Assembly (NCBI GenBank): GCA_003635265.1 | Contig: PYIZ01000045.1 | Span: 1 to 64,000, forward strand | Direction of reading: 5' to 3' | DNA from: Candidatus Poribacteria bacterium | GTDB taxonomy: Bacteria; Poribacteria; WGA-4E; PCPOR2b | DNA length: 64,000 nucleotides | Shown: positions 8,632 to 16,812 of the stretch, one piece after another | Numbering within the stretch: the first letter of the stretch is position 1 | How the letters are laid out: every line of letters begins with the position of its first letter | Translations under genes and position numbers: made by a program | The notes under the pieces: model-generated | What the model was told of the DNA's origin: nothing | The model's input: the letters and a program-made list of their open reading frames with translations, nothing else | The model's database searches: none

Positions 8632-9999
8632 CTATAGCTGCCCCGATGTCACATCCCAATTCTCTAGTAGCGCTTGGTAAGTTGGATCTTCATAACGTGA
8701 AAACAGGAACGCCGGCGCATATTCGGGGAGTTCACCGCCGGTGACGTGAGTCGCTAATAATTCACCCGCTGCCTGAGATGTCATAATACCGTAGCCCGAC
8801 AGTCCTCCAATTACATACGCGCCCTCAACCGGCAGAGGACCAATCAACGGTCGATTCTCCCGCGTCTTACAATAATATCCACCATCGGCGTATGCTCGGC
8901 TGCCGTGACCGAAATACGCTGACAGACCGGGAATCATCCGAGCAAGCCCACGTATCAAAATTTCGGAATAATCTGGATCAAACGTGGGGGGCCAAACGGG
9001 CGGTTGGGGTTCAATATCGTACGTCCAGATGGCAAGAAGCACGTGGGTGTCGCCGTCCATGCGTGACCGGAAGTGAACGCCAGCGGGAAATTCATTGAGC
9101 AGCCAACGGGTCTCGGCATCGGCAGCGAACTTTTCACGCTCTTCGTCGGTCCAAAGCAGGTTAATCGGATCGCTCCAAAACAGCAGTGGTGTGTCCGTCG
9201 GCACAATTCCCAGTTCATCTCTGAGGGCAATCTTGCCATGCAGCTCATTGAAAACGGGGATGTCCACCCCTACCATTGCGCCAACTTCCTTGAGATACGG
9301 TCCCGCAGCGATGACAAAGGTGTTTGTATTGATACTATCTTCTGACTGAAGGTGGACCTGTGAAACACGATTGTCAGTGACGGTTACACCCCTTACACGA
9401 TCACGGATAAGACGAACGCCAGCGCGTTGTGCTTCTGCTAACAGCCATTTACCCAATTTTTGCGAGTCTAGCCAACCTGCGCGGCGGACATGCAGCGCCG
9501 CTATCGCATCTTCCGTTACAGCCGGAAACTGTTCCCGGACGAGATCCGGCGAGAGAAGCAGATCCACGCCGGTAGGAAGCCCTTCAAAGCCTTCGGATGG
9601 CGAGGGTATGTAAGGGGTGGGACCCGGATGCTCCCGAATAGGTCCAGCACCGAGGGCAGAGGTCTCAGCAGCCGCAGCCTTCATGATGGGGATCTGACGC
9701 TCATCTGCTGTTAGGAAAACATAACCGCGTCGGTTCATCTGGAAACAGTTGTCTGTCTCGCGCGCCAGTTCTTCTAACAGATCAATGGAGCGATTCACAA
9801 AACGCACCATCGTATCGCCGGGACCGGGCCACCAATTCCGATATGCTTCTGTCCCTTTATTGCTCGTAAGCGTCAGCGGTTCCCTTTCATCAACGAGGAG
9901 AATGTCCTTAACTCCGCCGCGGACTGCCAAATGATACGCCGCCGCAATCCCAGCCATTCCCGCGCCACAGATAACAATCTCTGAACTTGTTCTTATCAC
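8632..9999 (-). CDS. FAD-dependent oxidoreductase of the DAO (sarcosine/glycine oxidase) superfamily
   Basis: 455 residues from a GTG at 9999 with AAGGA nine bases upstream. The FAD site is IVICGAGMAGIAAAYHLAVRG (about 8-28) followed by DE at strand 2. YRNWWPGPGDTMVRFVNRS (about 53-71) and the C-terminal GGLSGYGIMTSQAAGE match sarcosine/dimethylglycine-oxidase-like proteins. It probably oxidises a secondary amine or amino acid. It is first in a minus-strand run (oxidase, SHMT-like, dehydrogenase), a pairing known from methylated-glycine breakdown where a folate enzyme receives the one-carbon unit. That link is inference. Confidence 0.85.
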   Translation of the reverse strand: MIRTSSEIVICGAGMAGIAAAYHLAVRGGVKDILLVDEREPLTLTSNKGTEAYRNWWPGPGDTMVRFVNRSIDLLEELARETDNCFQMNRRGYVFLTADERQIPIMKAAAAETSALGAGPIREHPGPTPYIPSPSEGFEGLPTGVDLLLSPDLVREQFPAVTEDAIAALHVRRAGWLDSQKLGKWLLAEAQRAGVRLIRDRVRGVTVTDNRVSQVHLQSEDSINTNTFVIAAGPYLKEVGAMVGVDIPVFNELHGKIALRDELGIVPTDTPLLFWSDPINLLWTDEEREKFAADAETRWLLNEFPAGVHFRSRMDGDTHVLLAIWTYDIEPQPPVWPPTFDPDYSEILIRGLARMIPGLSAYFGHGSRAYADGGYYCKTRENRPLIGPLPVEGAYVIGGLSGYGIMTSQAAGELLATHVTGGELPEYAPAFLFSRYEDPTYQALLENWDVTSGQL

Positions 10000-10227
10000 G
10001 CTTCAATTCCTTCTTCAGAACCTGCGATCGATTTTTTTAGTCTCACAATTTACTCAAATCTAACATAGGGCATCGAGAGCAAAATGTCAAGCGAAAATTA
10101 AGAGTTAGACCTTGGAAATATCTTGTCTGGAACCGTGAAATCGGTTATCCTTTTGTCTTATACCAGTTCTTAACCAAAGCCGGCTGCTCGCACAAAAATT
10201 TTATCGTTCCGCTGAAGGAGAAAAGAT

Positions 10228-11064
10228 ATGAAATACATTGATGCGCATGTACATGTTTGGACAGACGATTTTGACCGCTACCCGCTCAGCCCACCGTTTC
10301 AGGAAAGCGATATGCACCCTAAAACCTTCTACCCCGAAGAACTCCTCGCCCACGCCGAACCGTCGGACGTTGATCGGATTGTGCTGATCCAGATGAGTTA
10401 CTACCAGTTCAATAACACCTACATGCTCGATGTGATGCAAGAATATCCGGGCGTTTTTTCAGGGATTGCCATCGTTGATTGGCAGGCGGAAAGACCGGAT
10501 GAAACGATGTTACAGCTTGCCGAGCAGGGTGTCCGTGGATTTCGTATCTATCCGATGGATGCGCCAATCGAGAGTTGGTTAGACGGGCCGGGATTTGAGC
10601 GGATGTTTGCCGCCGGTGCAGCGCATAACCTCGCCATCTGTCCACTGATTAATCCAGATGCCTTGCCTGCTCTCAGTAGACAGTGTGAACAATTCCCAGA
10701 AACCCCAGTCATTATCGACCATTTTGCTCGGATCGGCGCGGACCAGCCAATCTGTGATGAGCATATCGACCAACTGTGTGCCATGGCGAAACACCCAAAG
10801 GTGATGGTGAAGGTTTCCGCCTTTTACGCACTCGGCGAAAAAGCACCGCCCTATGATGACCTGGAACCGCTCATCCGTCGTGTTTATGAGGCGTTTGGAT
10901 CCGAGCGATTGATGTGGGCAAGCGACTGTCCATTCCAAGTTGTTGATCACACCTATGAAAATAGCCTCTCCCTGATACGGGATAGACTGGATTTCCTCTC
11001 TGACTCAGATAAAGAGCGGATTCTCCGAAGAACCGCCGAGGACTTCTTCTTCCCGTCTCCGTAG
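10228..11064 (+). CDS. Amidohydrolase-family TIM-barrel metal hydrolase (COG3618-like)
   Basis: 278 residues; GAAGGAGA lies eight bases before the ATG. The metal motif HVHVW is at residues 7-11, and the late WASDCPF (about 231-237) supplies the metal-binding Asp. This layout matches the amidohydrolase_2 group that includes 2-pyrone-4,6-dicarboxylate and fuconolactone hydrolases. Sugar-lactone hydrolysis is plausible because a sugar isomerase and a Gfo/Idh dehydrogenase follow on the same strand, though 425 bases of repeats separate it from them. Confidence 0.82.
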   Translation: MKYIDAHVHVWTDDFDRYPLSPPFQESDMHPKTFYPEELLAHAEPSDVDRIVLIQMSYYQFNNTYMLDVMQEYPGVFSGIAIVDWQAERPDETMLQLAEQGVRGFRIYPMDAPIESWLDGPGFERMFAAGAAHNLAICPLINPDALPALSRQCEQFPETPVIIDHFARIGADQPICDEHIDQLCAMAKHPKVMVKVSAFYALGEKAPPYDDLEPLIRRVYEAFGSERLMWASDCPFQVVDHTYENSLSLIRDRLDFLSDSDKERILRRTAEDFFFPSP

Positions 11065-11490
11065 GGGGCATCCCCGATAAATCGGGATCCAAAGCGACTT
11101 GCCCCGCCGTAGCCTTGACCGGGAGATCGAACTACGGGAGAATTATAGTGGATTCTAAAAATAAATGAACACTTTCGCCCCCGGTAGGTGCGTTTTTCCC
11201 CCGCACCGCATAGGTGCCGTGGTAGGTTGAAACGGCGCAGTTGGAAACAGCGCCTACCAATTTGGAGTGTCTCATTAATTCTAAAATTTACTATAAATGA
11301 CCCTACTAATCCAACAGAAAACCCTTGCCCGATAACGCAAAATCGGTTATCCTGTTCGGCACGTTTTGCACTTCCTTTCCCTAGTTTAGGCTTCCAAATT
11401 CAACTGTGCCAATGAACTAATGAACCAATAAACAATCGGTTTTCACGTTTTGTAATTTCTTTTAGCATGAGCCATAGGAGACAACAACCG
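11065..11490. other. Gene-free repeat-rich spacer
   Basis: Contains an ATCGGGAT-type palindrome just after the amidohydrolase stop, a MITE-like element (11143-11296), an 8-bp array (11410-11435) and a copy of the CATGAGCC box (about 11465-11473). The last supplies a spurious ATG at 11467 in frame with the next gene. Confidence 0.7.
11143..11296. mobile_element. MITE-like element with imperfect terminal inverted repeats
   Basis: About 154 bp. The left end TTATAGTGGATTCTAAAAAT (11143 on) is mirrored by the complement of the right end, TTATAGTAAATTTTAGAATT (ending 11296), and the similarity runs through about 30 bases to ACACT. The interior is a nested palindrome with GTAG-type hairpins (GGTGCG/CGCACC and GGCGC/GCGCC). 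TA at the tips would suit an IS630/Tc1-like transposase. No coding capacity and no transposase nearby. Confidence 0.6.
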
Positions 11491-12420
11491 ATGACAGACT
11501 ATCGCTTCAAAGTTGGAATGGACCTTCAAATGACAGGCTTACCTTACGTCGAGGCGCTTGCCCTCGCTGAGGAACTCGGCGCAAAGTACGGATGGTTTGG
11601 CTTTCTCGATTGGGCGATCGATGGTGAGATAACCGATGCAGCTGTTGATGAGATGGGCGAACAGGCAGCCCGGCATGGGGTCGAACTATTCATGATCGGT
11701 GCCGGGGGTTCCTTCAGCAAGATGCATCTCGAAGATCTGGAATTGGAAACACTACAAGACCATCCAGAGTTTCAGGAGGATTTCAATCGCCTGATTCAGA
11801 CAATGGAGATCGCGAACCGACTCGGTGTGAGTTCGGTGCTGTCGTACACCTTCGCATGGCCCGGCGAATACTCCGCTCAGAAACCGACGTGGCCCATGCG
11901 CTGGCTGACACGCGGCGGCGTCATCGCCGACGTTGATATGGAGAAATTGGTCAAAGCCTTCTCACTTGTGGCAGCGCAGGCGGAGCAGCACGATATCGAC
12001 GTTGTACTTGGCAATCTACCGTGGCACTATACCAACACAACCAGCCACTGTCGGGAACTAATCGAGCGAGTCGGATCCAACCGGCTCAAGATTATGTGGC
12101 ATCCGTCCGACAATCATACCGCTGGCGAATCGGATTCAGCGACCGCAGGCTTTATTAACGTGCGGCCTTATCTCCATTCGCTCCATGTGAAAGATCTCGA
12201 AGTCCTTGATGGACTGAAAAACAATTTTGAGTATTGTCCGCTTGGCGAAGGCGATGTCGATTACCCGACTGTGCTGCGAAATCTGCGCGATCACCGCTGC
12301 GATGTGGTCTTCGCTGTCGCCACCCATTTTAAGCCACCGAGCGGTTCTGGCGCAGACGCTATGCGGATCAACTTTGCCAAAATCAGACCGCTTATTGAAC
12401 AGGTGGAAGCGGGCGGATAA
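11491..12420 (+). CDS. Sugar phosphate isomerase/epimerase-like TIM barrel
   Basis: 309 residues from the ATG at 11491, preceded by TAGGAG; the earlier ATG at 11467 belongs to a repeat box. The protein looks like the AP-endonuclease-2 / xylose isomerase-like fold: VEALALAEELGAKYGWFGFLDW near the start, LSYTFAWP in the middle, IMWHPSDNHTAG (about 205) and HSLHVKDLEVLD (about 238) as metal-ligand segments, and a late CDVVFAVATHF. It ends 8 bases before the next dehydrogenase and is co-transcribed with it. Probably acts on a keto-sugar or inosose; substrate unknown. Confidence 0.8.
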   Translation: MTDYRFKVGMDLQMTGLPYVEALALAEELGAKYGWFGFLDWAIDGEITDAAVDEMGEQAARHGVELFMIGAGGSFSKMHLEDLELETLQDHPEFQEDFNRLIQTMEIANRLGVSSVLSYTFAWPGEYSAQKPTWPMRWLTRGGVIADVDMEKLVKAFSLVAAQAEQHDIDVVLGNLPWHYTNTTSHCRELIERVGSNRLKIMWHPSDNHTAGESDSATAGFINVRPYLHSLHVKDLEVLDGLKNNFEYCPLGEGDVDYPTVLRNLRDHRCDVVFAVATHFKPPSGSGADAMRINFAKIRPLIEQVEAGG

Positions 12421-12428
12421 GGAGGGGG

Positions 12429-13481
12429 ATGATGGCAGAACAACTGAACGTTGCAATCATCGGCTGTGGTGGGATTAGCGGTGCCCATATACCGAACATC
12501 CTGAAAACGCCAGAGATCCGTCTCGTCGCCACAATGGATGTTATTGAGGAGGGGGTGAGTAGGAGCGGGCGACGTGTAGGGGCGCGTGTGCGTGCTGAAG
12601 AGGGGAACGCTGACTACTACACAACCGACCTCGACCGTATACTCTCCGATCCCAACATCGATGCCGTGCTAATCTGTTCCACCCACGACACCCATGCGGA
12701 CATCGCGATCAAAGCCTGTGGGGCGGGCAAGCATATCTTTGCCGAAAAACCGTTGGCGATGACGCTAGATGAGGCACGACGGGTTCAGCAAGCCGTGCAT
12801 GAGTCGGGGGTACAACTGATGAGCGGTTGGTGGTTCAAGCATTCGCCTGTGACCAAACGGCTGCGCGAGGTTATCCCTCAACCGTACTATACCCTTTTCA
12901 CCTGCCGTGTCTTGTACGACAAACCGGACGATCCCGAAGGTCCCTACGGCCGCGACGGTATTCTCGACAACTCAGGCTACAATCTCTATTGGATTTGGCA
13001 TGTCATGCGCTCGCAACCGGTGGAGATCCTTGCCATGGGCTACGACGGTCAACCGACAAACACCAGCACAATCATTATCCGCTTCGCCAACGGTGGAATC
13101 GGGACCTCTGTCTTCAGTACTGTCGGCAGTGGTGGTGCGCTCCCCAAGCACTACGCCGAGGTCTTGGCTGGGCCCGTGAGTGCAGCAACAGTTCGCTTCG
13201 GAAACCTGACATTCCAAGGGACTGACGAGCCCGGCATCGAGCATAACGAATATCACAACGGCTTCGATGAGGAGATGGGTATGTTCGCACGACTCTGCCT
13301 TGAGGGCGGTCCAAGCCCGATGGATGCGTGGGAAGCTTGTGTGCCGACGCTCATCTTTGAGAAGGCGATTGAGTCGATGCGGACACATCAACCGGTGCCT
13401 GTAAACATTGAGGATGAATTCTATCTGCCCAACGGCAAGCTGCCAGCCAGCATTGAGAACTTCGGCGATGTGGAACATTAA
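12429..13481 (+). CDS. Gfo/Idh/MocA-family oxidoreductase
   Basis: 350 residues. GGAGGGGG precedes two adjacent ATGs; spacing slightly favours the second (12432). Rossmann site NVAIIGCGGISGAHIPNILK (about 5-24), FAEKPLAMTLDEARR (about 108-122) with the family EKP, and a substrate domain containing GGWWFKHSP-like and WIWHVMRSQP segments. Translated immediately after the isomerase, so the two probably catalyse successive steps in sugar or polyol breakdown. Confidence 0.88.
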   Translation: MMAEQLNVAIIGCGGISGAHIPNILKTPEIRLVATMDVIEEGVSRSGRRVGARVRAEEGNADYYTTDLDRILSDPNIDAVLICSTHDTHADIAIKACGAGKHIFAEKPLAMTLDEARRVQQAVHESGVQLMSGWWFKHSPVTKRLREVIPQPYYTLFTCRVLYDKPDDPEGPYGRDGILDNSGYNLYWIWHVMRSQPVEILAMGYDGQPTNTSTIIIRFANGGIGTSVFSTVGSGGALPKHYAEVLAGPVSAATVRFGNLTFQGTDEPGIEHNEYHNGFDEEMGMFARLCLEGGPSPMDAWEACVPTLIFEKAIESMRTHQPVPVNIEDEFYLPNGKLPASIENFGDVEH

Positions 13482-13495
13482 ATTAACATCCGTTT

Positions 13496-13595
13496 CTAGG
13501 GCGTGTTGACATTCGTAGGGGCGAGGTTTCCTCGCCCAACGGGTTGGGAAACCCAACCCCTACAGGAATTGCCCCTACTTAACATGAGCAAACAT
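13496..13595. repeat. Composite repeat: TAGGGCGTG box, three-way-junction palindrome, TTAACATGAGC box
   Basis: A CTAGGGCGTGTTGACATT box (13496-13513) abuts GTAG. An outer stem GTAGGGG/CCCCTAC (13515-13521, 13557-13563) overlaps or encloses two 8-bp hairpins: GGGCGAGG/CCTCGCCC (13519-13526, 13530-13537) and GGGTTGGG/CCCAACCC (13541-13548, 13552-13559), each with a 3-base loop. A TTAACATGAGC box follows. Confidence 0.75.
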
Positions 13596-13631
13596 AATGC
13601 GTAATCTTCTTCACGTTTCATCTCTTATGAT

Positions 13632-14213
13632 ATGAGCAGAATTAATGGGACCATTCACATGAAAGAAGGTCAGATCATTAGAACAATCCAAAACAATGGT
13701 GAAACGGTTACCTTCCGCTACCCCCGATGGCAAGATGTCCCCGCCTATGTCGAGATGTGCAATATCCTGCATCAGGAACGGGTGATGGCATATCACGCGG
13801 AGACCAGCTTCGCCAAAGGCTGCGAAAGACTAAGTGGAATCCTTGTCGATCTGGAAACCGGAAAGCGCTCTCATCTTCTAATGGAAATAGATGGGGGGAT
13901 CGTCGGAGAGGGCAGCTTGCAACTCGACACCGCACACCGAATGGGAACGCTGGGAATAAAAATCATCGGCAGATGTCGCAGACGTGGACTGGGCAGGGAA
14001 ATGATGCTGCTCTTGGAGGCGGAAGGTCGAAAGTTCGGCTTGCGACGGATCTATCTGCATGTCTGGCACTTGAACGAGGCTGCCATTAACCTGTATCAGA
14101 AAATCGGATACCGAGAGGTAGGGCGTGTCCCCGAATGGTACAGCATGAAAGACGACGAGGGCAACCTCGTTTACTCAGATCTCATTGAAATGATAAAGGA
14201 CATCGGGAATTAA
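13632..14213 (+). CDS. GNAT-family N-acetyltransferase
   Basis: 193 residues; an internal ATG at 13659 is an alternative start. The acetyl-CoA pyrophosphate loop is RCRRRGLGREMM (about 117-128), following a beta-bulge strand GTLGIKI, with YQKIGYREVGR near the C-terminus typical of motif B. It resembles RimJ/RimL-like or aminoglycoside/polyamine GNATs. Substrate cannot be inferred. It converges with the PD40 genes. Confidence 0.85.
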   Translation: MSRINGTIHMKEGQIIRTIQNNGETVTFRYPRWQDVPAYVEMCNILHQERVMAYHAETSFAKGCERLSGILVDLETGKRSHLLMEIDGGIVGEGSLQLDTAHRMGTLGIKIIGRCRRRGLGREMMLLLEAEGRKFGLRRIYLHVWHLNEAAINLYQKIGYREVGRVPEWYSMKDDEGNLVYSDLIEMIKDIGN

Positions 14214-14239
14214 ACTTAATGCTGGTGGAAGTTACACAG

Positions 14240-14272
14240 AATGAAGCGTGAAACGTGATGCGTGAGAAACTT
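14240..14272. repeat. 7-bp (CGTGAAA) array
   Basis: Units of the heptamer family (GCGTGAAACGTGATGCGTGA) lie between the GNAT and PD40 genes. Same family as at 16658, 25376, 38636, 45735, 45916, 58345 and 59273. Confidence 0.6.
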
Positions 14273-14320
14273 GGCTTATCACGGTTGATGCTGATTTGCC
14301 TTGAGCGTTCAGCTGTGGAC

Positions 14321-15307
14321 CTACTTGGTTACCTTAATCTCTCCCCAGCGCGTTGGGGTCAGTCTCTGTAGCGAGACAGGCAGACGTGGATTCCATTCAT
14401 GTAGCGATTCGTGTGGGGCGAAATTGTCATGAATATCATCTGTCAACTGCTGCTTATTACCTTCTGGATGTGGCAGCCGGTAGATATTCCAGTGGTCATC
14501 TTCCTTGCCAACATAGAGGATAGATTTCCCATCAGGAGAGAAAGCAGAACCGATAACAGGTATAAGCAGTGAAATCGCCAACTCACCGAATACCTGCTGT
14601 ATCCACCCCGGCTCGTTTGGTGCCAGCGTGGCGACCATAAGAAATACATCATCAAAGCGTCCGTCAATAGTCTGTGTATACAGAATTTGCTGTCCATCAG
14701 GCGACCATCCGTGCAGAATCGTCGTATTTTGACCGCTTGCGTTGCTCACCTGCCAGCGGTGCGAGCCATCGGCATTGATGATATAAACCTGCCGCGGCTT
14801 CCCTTGTTCTGGCTTATCAAAATCTGCGTCAAATGCAATCCGCGTCCCATCAGGTGCCCACTTTGGTCGTGAGGAAAAGGCATATAAGTCTGTTATTTGC
14901 TGCACGTTACCCCCGTCGGTGTCCATTACGAAAATGTTAGAATTATGATTTTTACCACCCTCCCTGTCACTCGCAAAGGCAATCTGCTCTCCATCGGGGT
15001 GCCAATCGGGAAAGATGTCACGCTTGGGATGCCGGGTCAGGTTGCGTTGATTCCTCCCATCGGCGTCCATCACATAAATCTCATCATTCCCATCCCGATT
15101 GCTCTGGAACACAATCTGACGTCCATCTGGAGACCAAACAGGATAGGTATCAGATGCTTCGTTGAATGTCAGTCGTGTCTGACTACTGCCATCTGAGCTC
15201 ATCTTATAGATCTCAGTATTCCCATCCCGCGTGGAATGAAATACAATTTTACCATAGAGGGGGCTTGTGGCGAGCCACAGACAAACTACAAACATAACAA
15301 TTCGCAT
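14321..15307 (-). CDS. Secreted TolB-like PD40 beta-propeller protein (copy 2)
   Basis: 328 residues with an N-terminal signal peptide (RIVMFVVCLWLATSPLYGK). About five WD40-like PD40 repeats follow, each with a WSPDG turn after a Tyr/Asp-Ala-Asp-Gly strand (IYVMDADG, PVWSPDGRQIVF). Such propellers resemble the TolB C-terminal domain and act as periplasmic binding scaffolds. The same-length paralog lies 9 bases upstream on the same strand, so they are a tandem duplication in one transcript. Function unknown. Confidence 0.82.
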   Translation of the reverse strand: MRIVMFVVCLWLATSPLYGKIVFHSTRDGNTEIYKMSSDGSSQTRLTFNEASDTYPVWSPDGRQIVFQSNRDGNDEIYVMDADGRNQRNLTRHPKRDIFPDWHPDGEQIAFASDREGGKNHNSNIFVMDTDGGNVQQITDLYAFSSRPKWAPDGTRIAFDADFDKPEQGKPRQVYIINADGSHRWQVSNASGQNTTILHGWSPDGQQILYTQTIDGRFDDVFLMVATLAPNEPGWIQQVFGELAISLLIPVIGSAFSPDGKSILYVGKEDDHWNIYRLPHPEGNKQQLTDDIHDNFAPHESLHEWNPRLPVSLQRLTPTRWGEIKVTK

Positions 15308-15316
15308 AGTAATCCC

Positions 15317-16303
15317 TCACTTGGACAATGCCTTAGCTTTGACACGCCCCAAAGTTTGTGGAAGCATCTCTCGTATAGAGGAGACGGACAGCCTCCGACC
15401 CCACTCTTGGAGGGTATAATCGTAGAAAGGTGCGCCCGTCAACTGTATCAATTCGTGGGTGTCGAGGCGAAGGCGGAAGCTGCTATTTCTGCCACCGGCA
15501 TCTGCCACAAAGAGTATCGACTGACCGGCCGCGCCAAAGGTAACGGCGTTAATCGTCACCTGCGGAGGGATAAACGCTTCCTTTCCAAAGGTAACGGCGT
15601 TAATCGTTACCTGCGGAGGGATAAATACCTCCTTTTCCGCCACCGCGTTTAATAGATCCATATCCAGTGTAGCAACAACGATGCGATCTCCCGCTGCGCC
15701 CCATTCTAGATAGACAATCCGCCTCCCGTCAGGCGACCAACCGCCCAACCACTTCGGCTCACCGAGCCGGTGTTTGGCGACGATCCGCTTGTCCGACCCG
15801 TCCGGACGAATCGCATGGAGGTCGCCATTCCCCTGAAAGAGAATCCACTCCCCGTCCGGCGACCACTTCGGTGCCTGCGCGTTAAAATCGAAATCAGTCA
15901 CCTTTCGCACAACTCTGGTGACTAGGTCCACCGTGTAGATATTCGCATGGTGGTGGTCGGCGAATCTGTCGAAGGCTATCAGCTTCCCATCAGGAGACCA
16001 GTCAGGGTGAAGATCCCTCTTGTCGTTGTGTCTCGTCAATTGACGGAGATTCTCGCCATTCGCGTCTATCACATAGATGTGGGAGTCGCGGTTAAACGCA
16101 ATCTGATGCCCGTCGGGAGACCACGTTGGGGAGAAACTATCATGTCGGTTATTTGTAATCTGTATCGGCTCTCCACCATCGGTGCCCATCGTGAAGATTT
16201 CGTTTCCTGCATTATCGTCACGATGGGACGAAAACACTATCTTGGCATGTAGAGGACTCGTGGCAAACCAAAGGCAAGCCACCAGTATTATGTAGAGTCG
16301 CAT
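15317..16303 (-). CDS. Secreted TolB-like PD40 beta-propeller protein (copy 1)
   Basis: 328 residues, signal peptide (RLYIILVACLWFATSPLHAK), PD40 blades with PTWSPDGHQIAF, PDWSPDGKLIAF and PKWSPDGEWILF. Residues near 225-260 hold a perfect-frame tandem duplication: VFIPPQVTINAVTFGKE then AFIPPQVTINAVTFG, made by a 51-bp repeat (15535-15585 and 15586-15636). Despite that insertion the total length equals the paralog's, implying a loss elsewhere. First gene of the two-gene unit. Confidence 0.82.
   Translation of the reverse strand: MRLYIILVACLWFATSPLHAKIVFSSHRDDNAGNEIFTMGTDGGEPIQITNNRHDSFSPTWSPDGHQIAFNRDSHIYVIDANGENLRQLTRHNDKRDLHPDWSPDGKLIAFDRFADHHHANIYTVDLVTRVVRKVTDFDFNAQAPKWSPDGEWILFQGNGDLHAIRPDGSDKRIVAKHRLGEPKWLGGWSPDGRRIVYLEWGAAGDRIVVATLDMDLLNAVAEKEVFIPPQVTINAVTFGKEAFIPPQVTINAVTFGAAGQSILFVADAGGRNSSFRLRLDTHELIQLTGAPFYDYTLQEWGRRLSVSSIREMLPQTLGRVKAKALSK
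15535..15636. repeat. 51-bp in-frame tandem duplication
   Basis: Two adjacent copies with a 51-base period differ at only a few bases (both contain GGTAACGGCGTTAATCGT). They lie inside the PD40 gene and add 17 codons without breaking the frame. Confidence 0.85.
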
Positions 16304-16812
16304 CCGATGTCCTCCTATTTACTTGGTTGCTCTTATCTCCCCGAGATGATGGGGTTAGTAAATTGTAGGTCGAGATTCATATCTCGACAAAACCCTCAGC
16401 ATGTTGTACCACAGCCTTGGCTCAATCAGCCCGGAACGTTTTGTAAAACAAAACGCCTAGGCAACATACAAGAACCGTGCCAATCTTCGATGCCGTGTCT
16501 ATGCGGCTTCACAGCGATATTAGCCGTGCGAGTGTTCAATAAATGAACAAGGGTGTTCATGAAATGTCCCTCCTTCTAAACCTGTCCTCGACGAGTTGGA
16601 GGATTCAAAGTAACTTGTGGCTCCCCTATTGGGCTTATCCGTTGGGCTTATCCGTGTTTTCACGTTTCACGCATCACGTTTTAACTTTTTTATGGTATTT
16701 TACATAAAAAACATATAAAAACATTTGCAAAACTGCGTCGCTTGTGTTATTATTAACGCCCGGAATCAAACTTGTGAACCCAACTGATTAACCCTGTGTA
16801 CTCACCCACAAA
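16304..16812. other. Divergent intergenic region: repeats and a promoter
   Basis: Between divergent genes (PD40 on minus, moaA on plus). Contains a GTAG hairpin GTCGAGAT/ATCTCGAC (16365-16388), a short inverted ATGAACA/TGTTCAT pair (about 16545-16562), a doubled TTGGGCTTATCCG (about 16629-16655), a 7-bp array (16658-16685) and an AT-rich promoter. No Moco-riboswitch-like structure was recognised. Confidence 0.6.
16725..16753 (+). promoter_or_regulatory. Putative sigma-70 promoter for moaA / suf
   Basis: TTGCAA (16725-16730) and TATTAT (16748-16753) are separated by 17 bases, in an A/T-rich context about 60 bases before the moaA start. Sequence match only. Confidence 0.4.

Noticed and set aside
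12972..13556. 194-residue minus-strand frame over the dehydrogenase
   Set aside because: Antisense shadow of a clear Gfo/Idh gene that runs into the downstream repeat.
16690..16812. Molybdenum cofactor riboswitch before moaA
   Set aside because: The leader is A/T-rich and shows no extended conserved stems; only a promoter-like pair was found.
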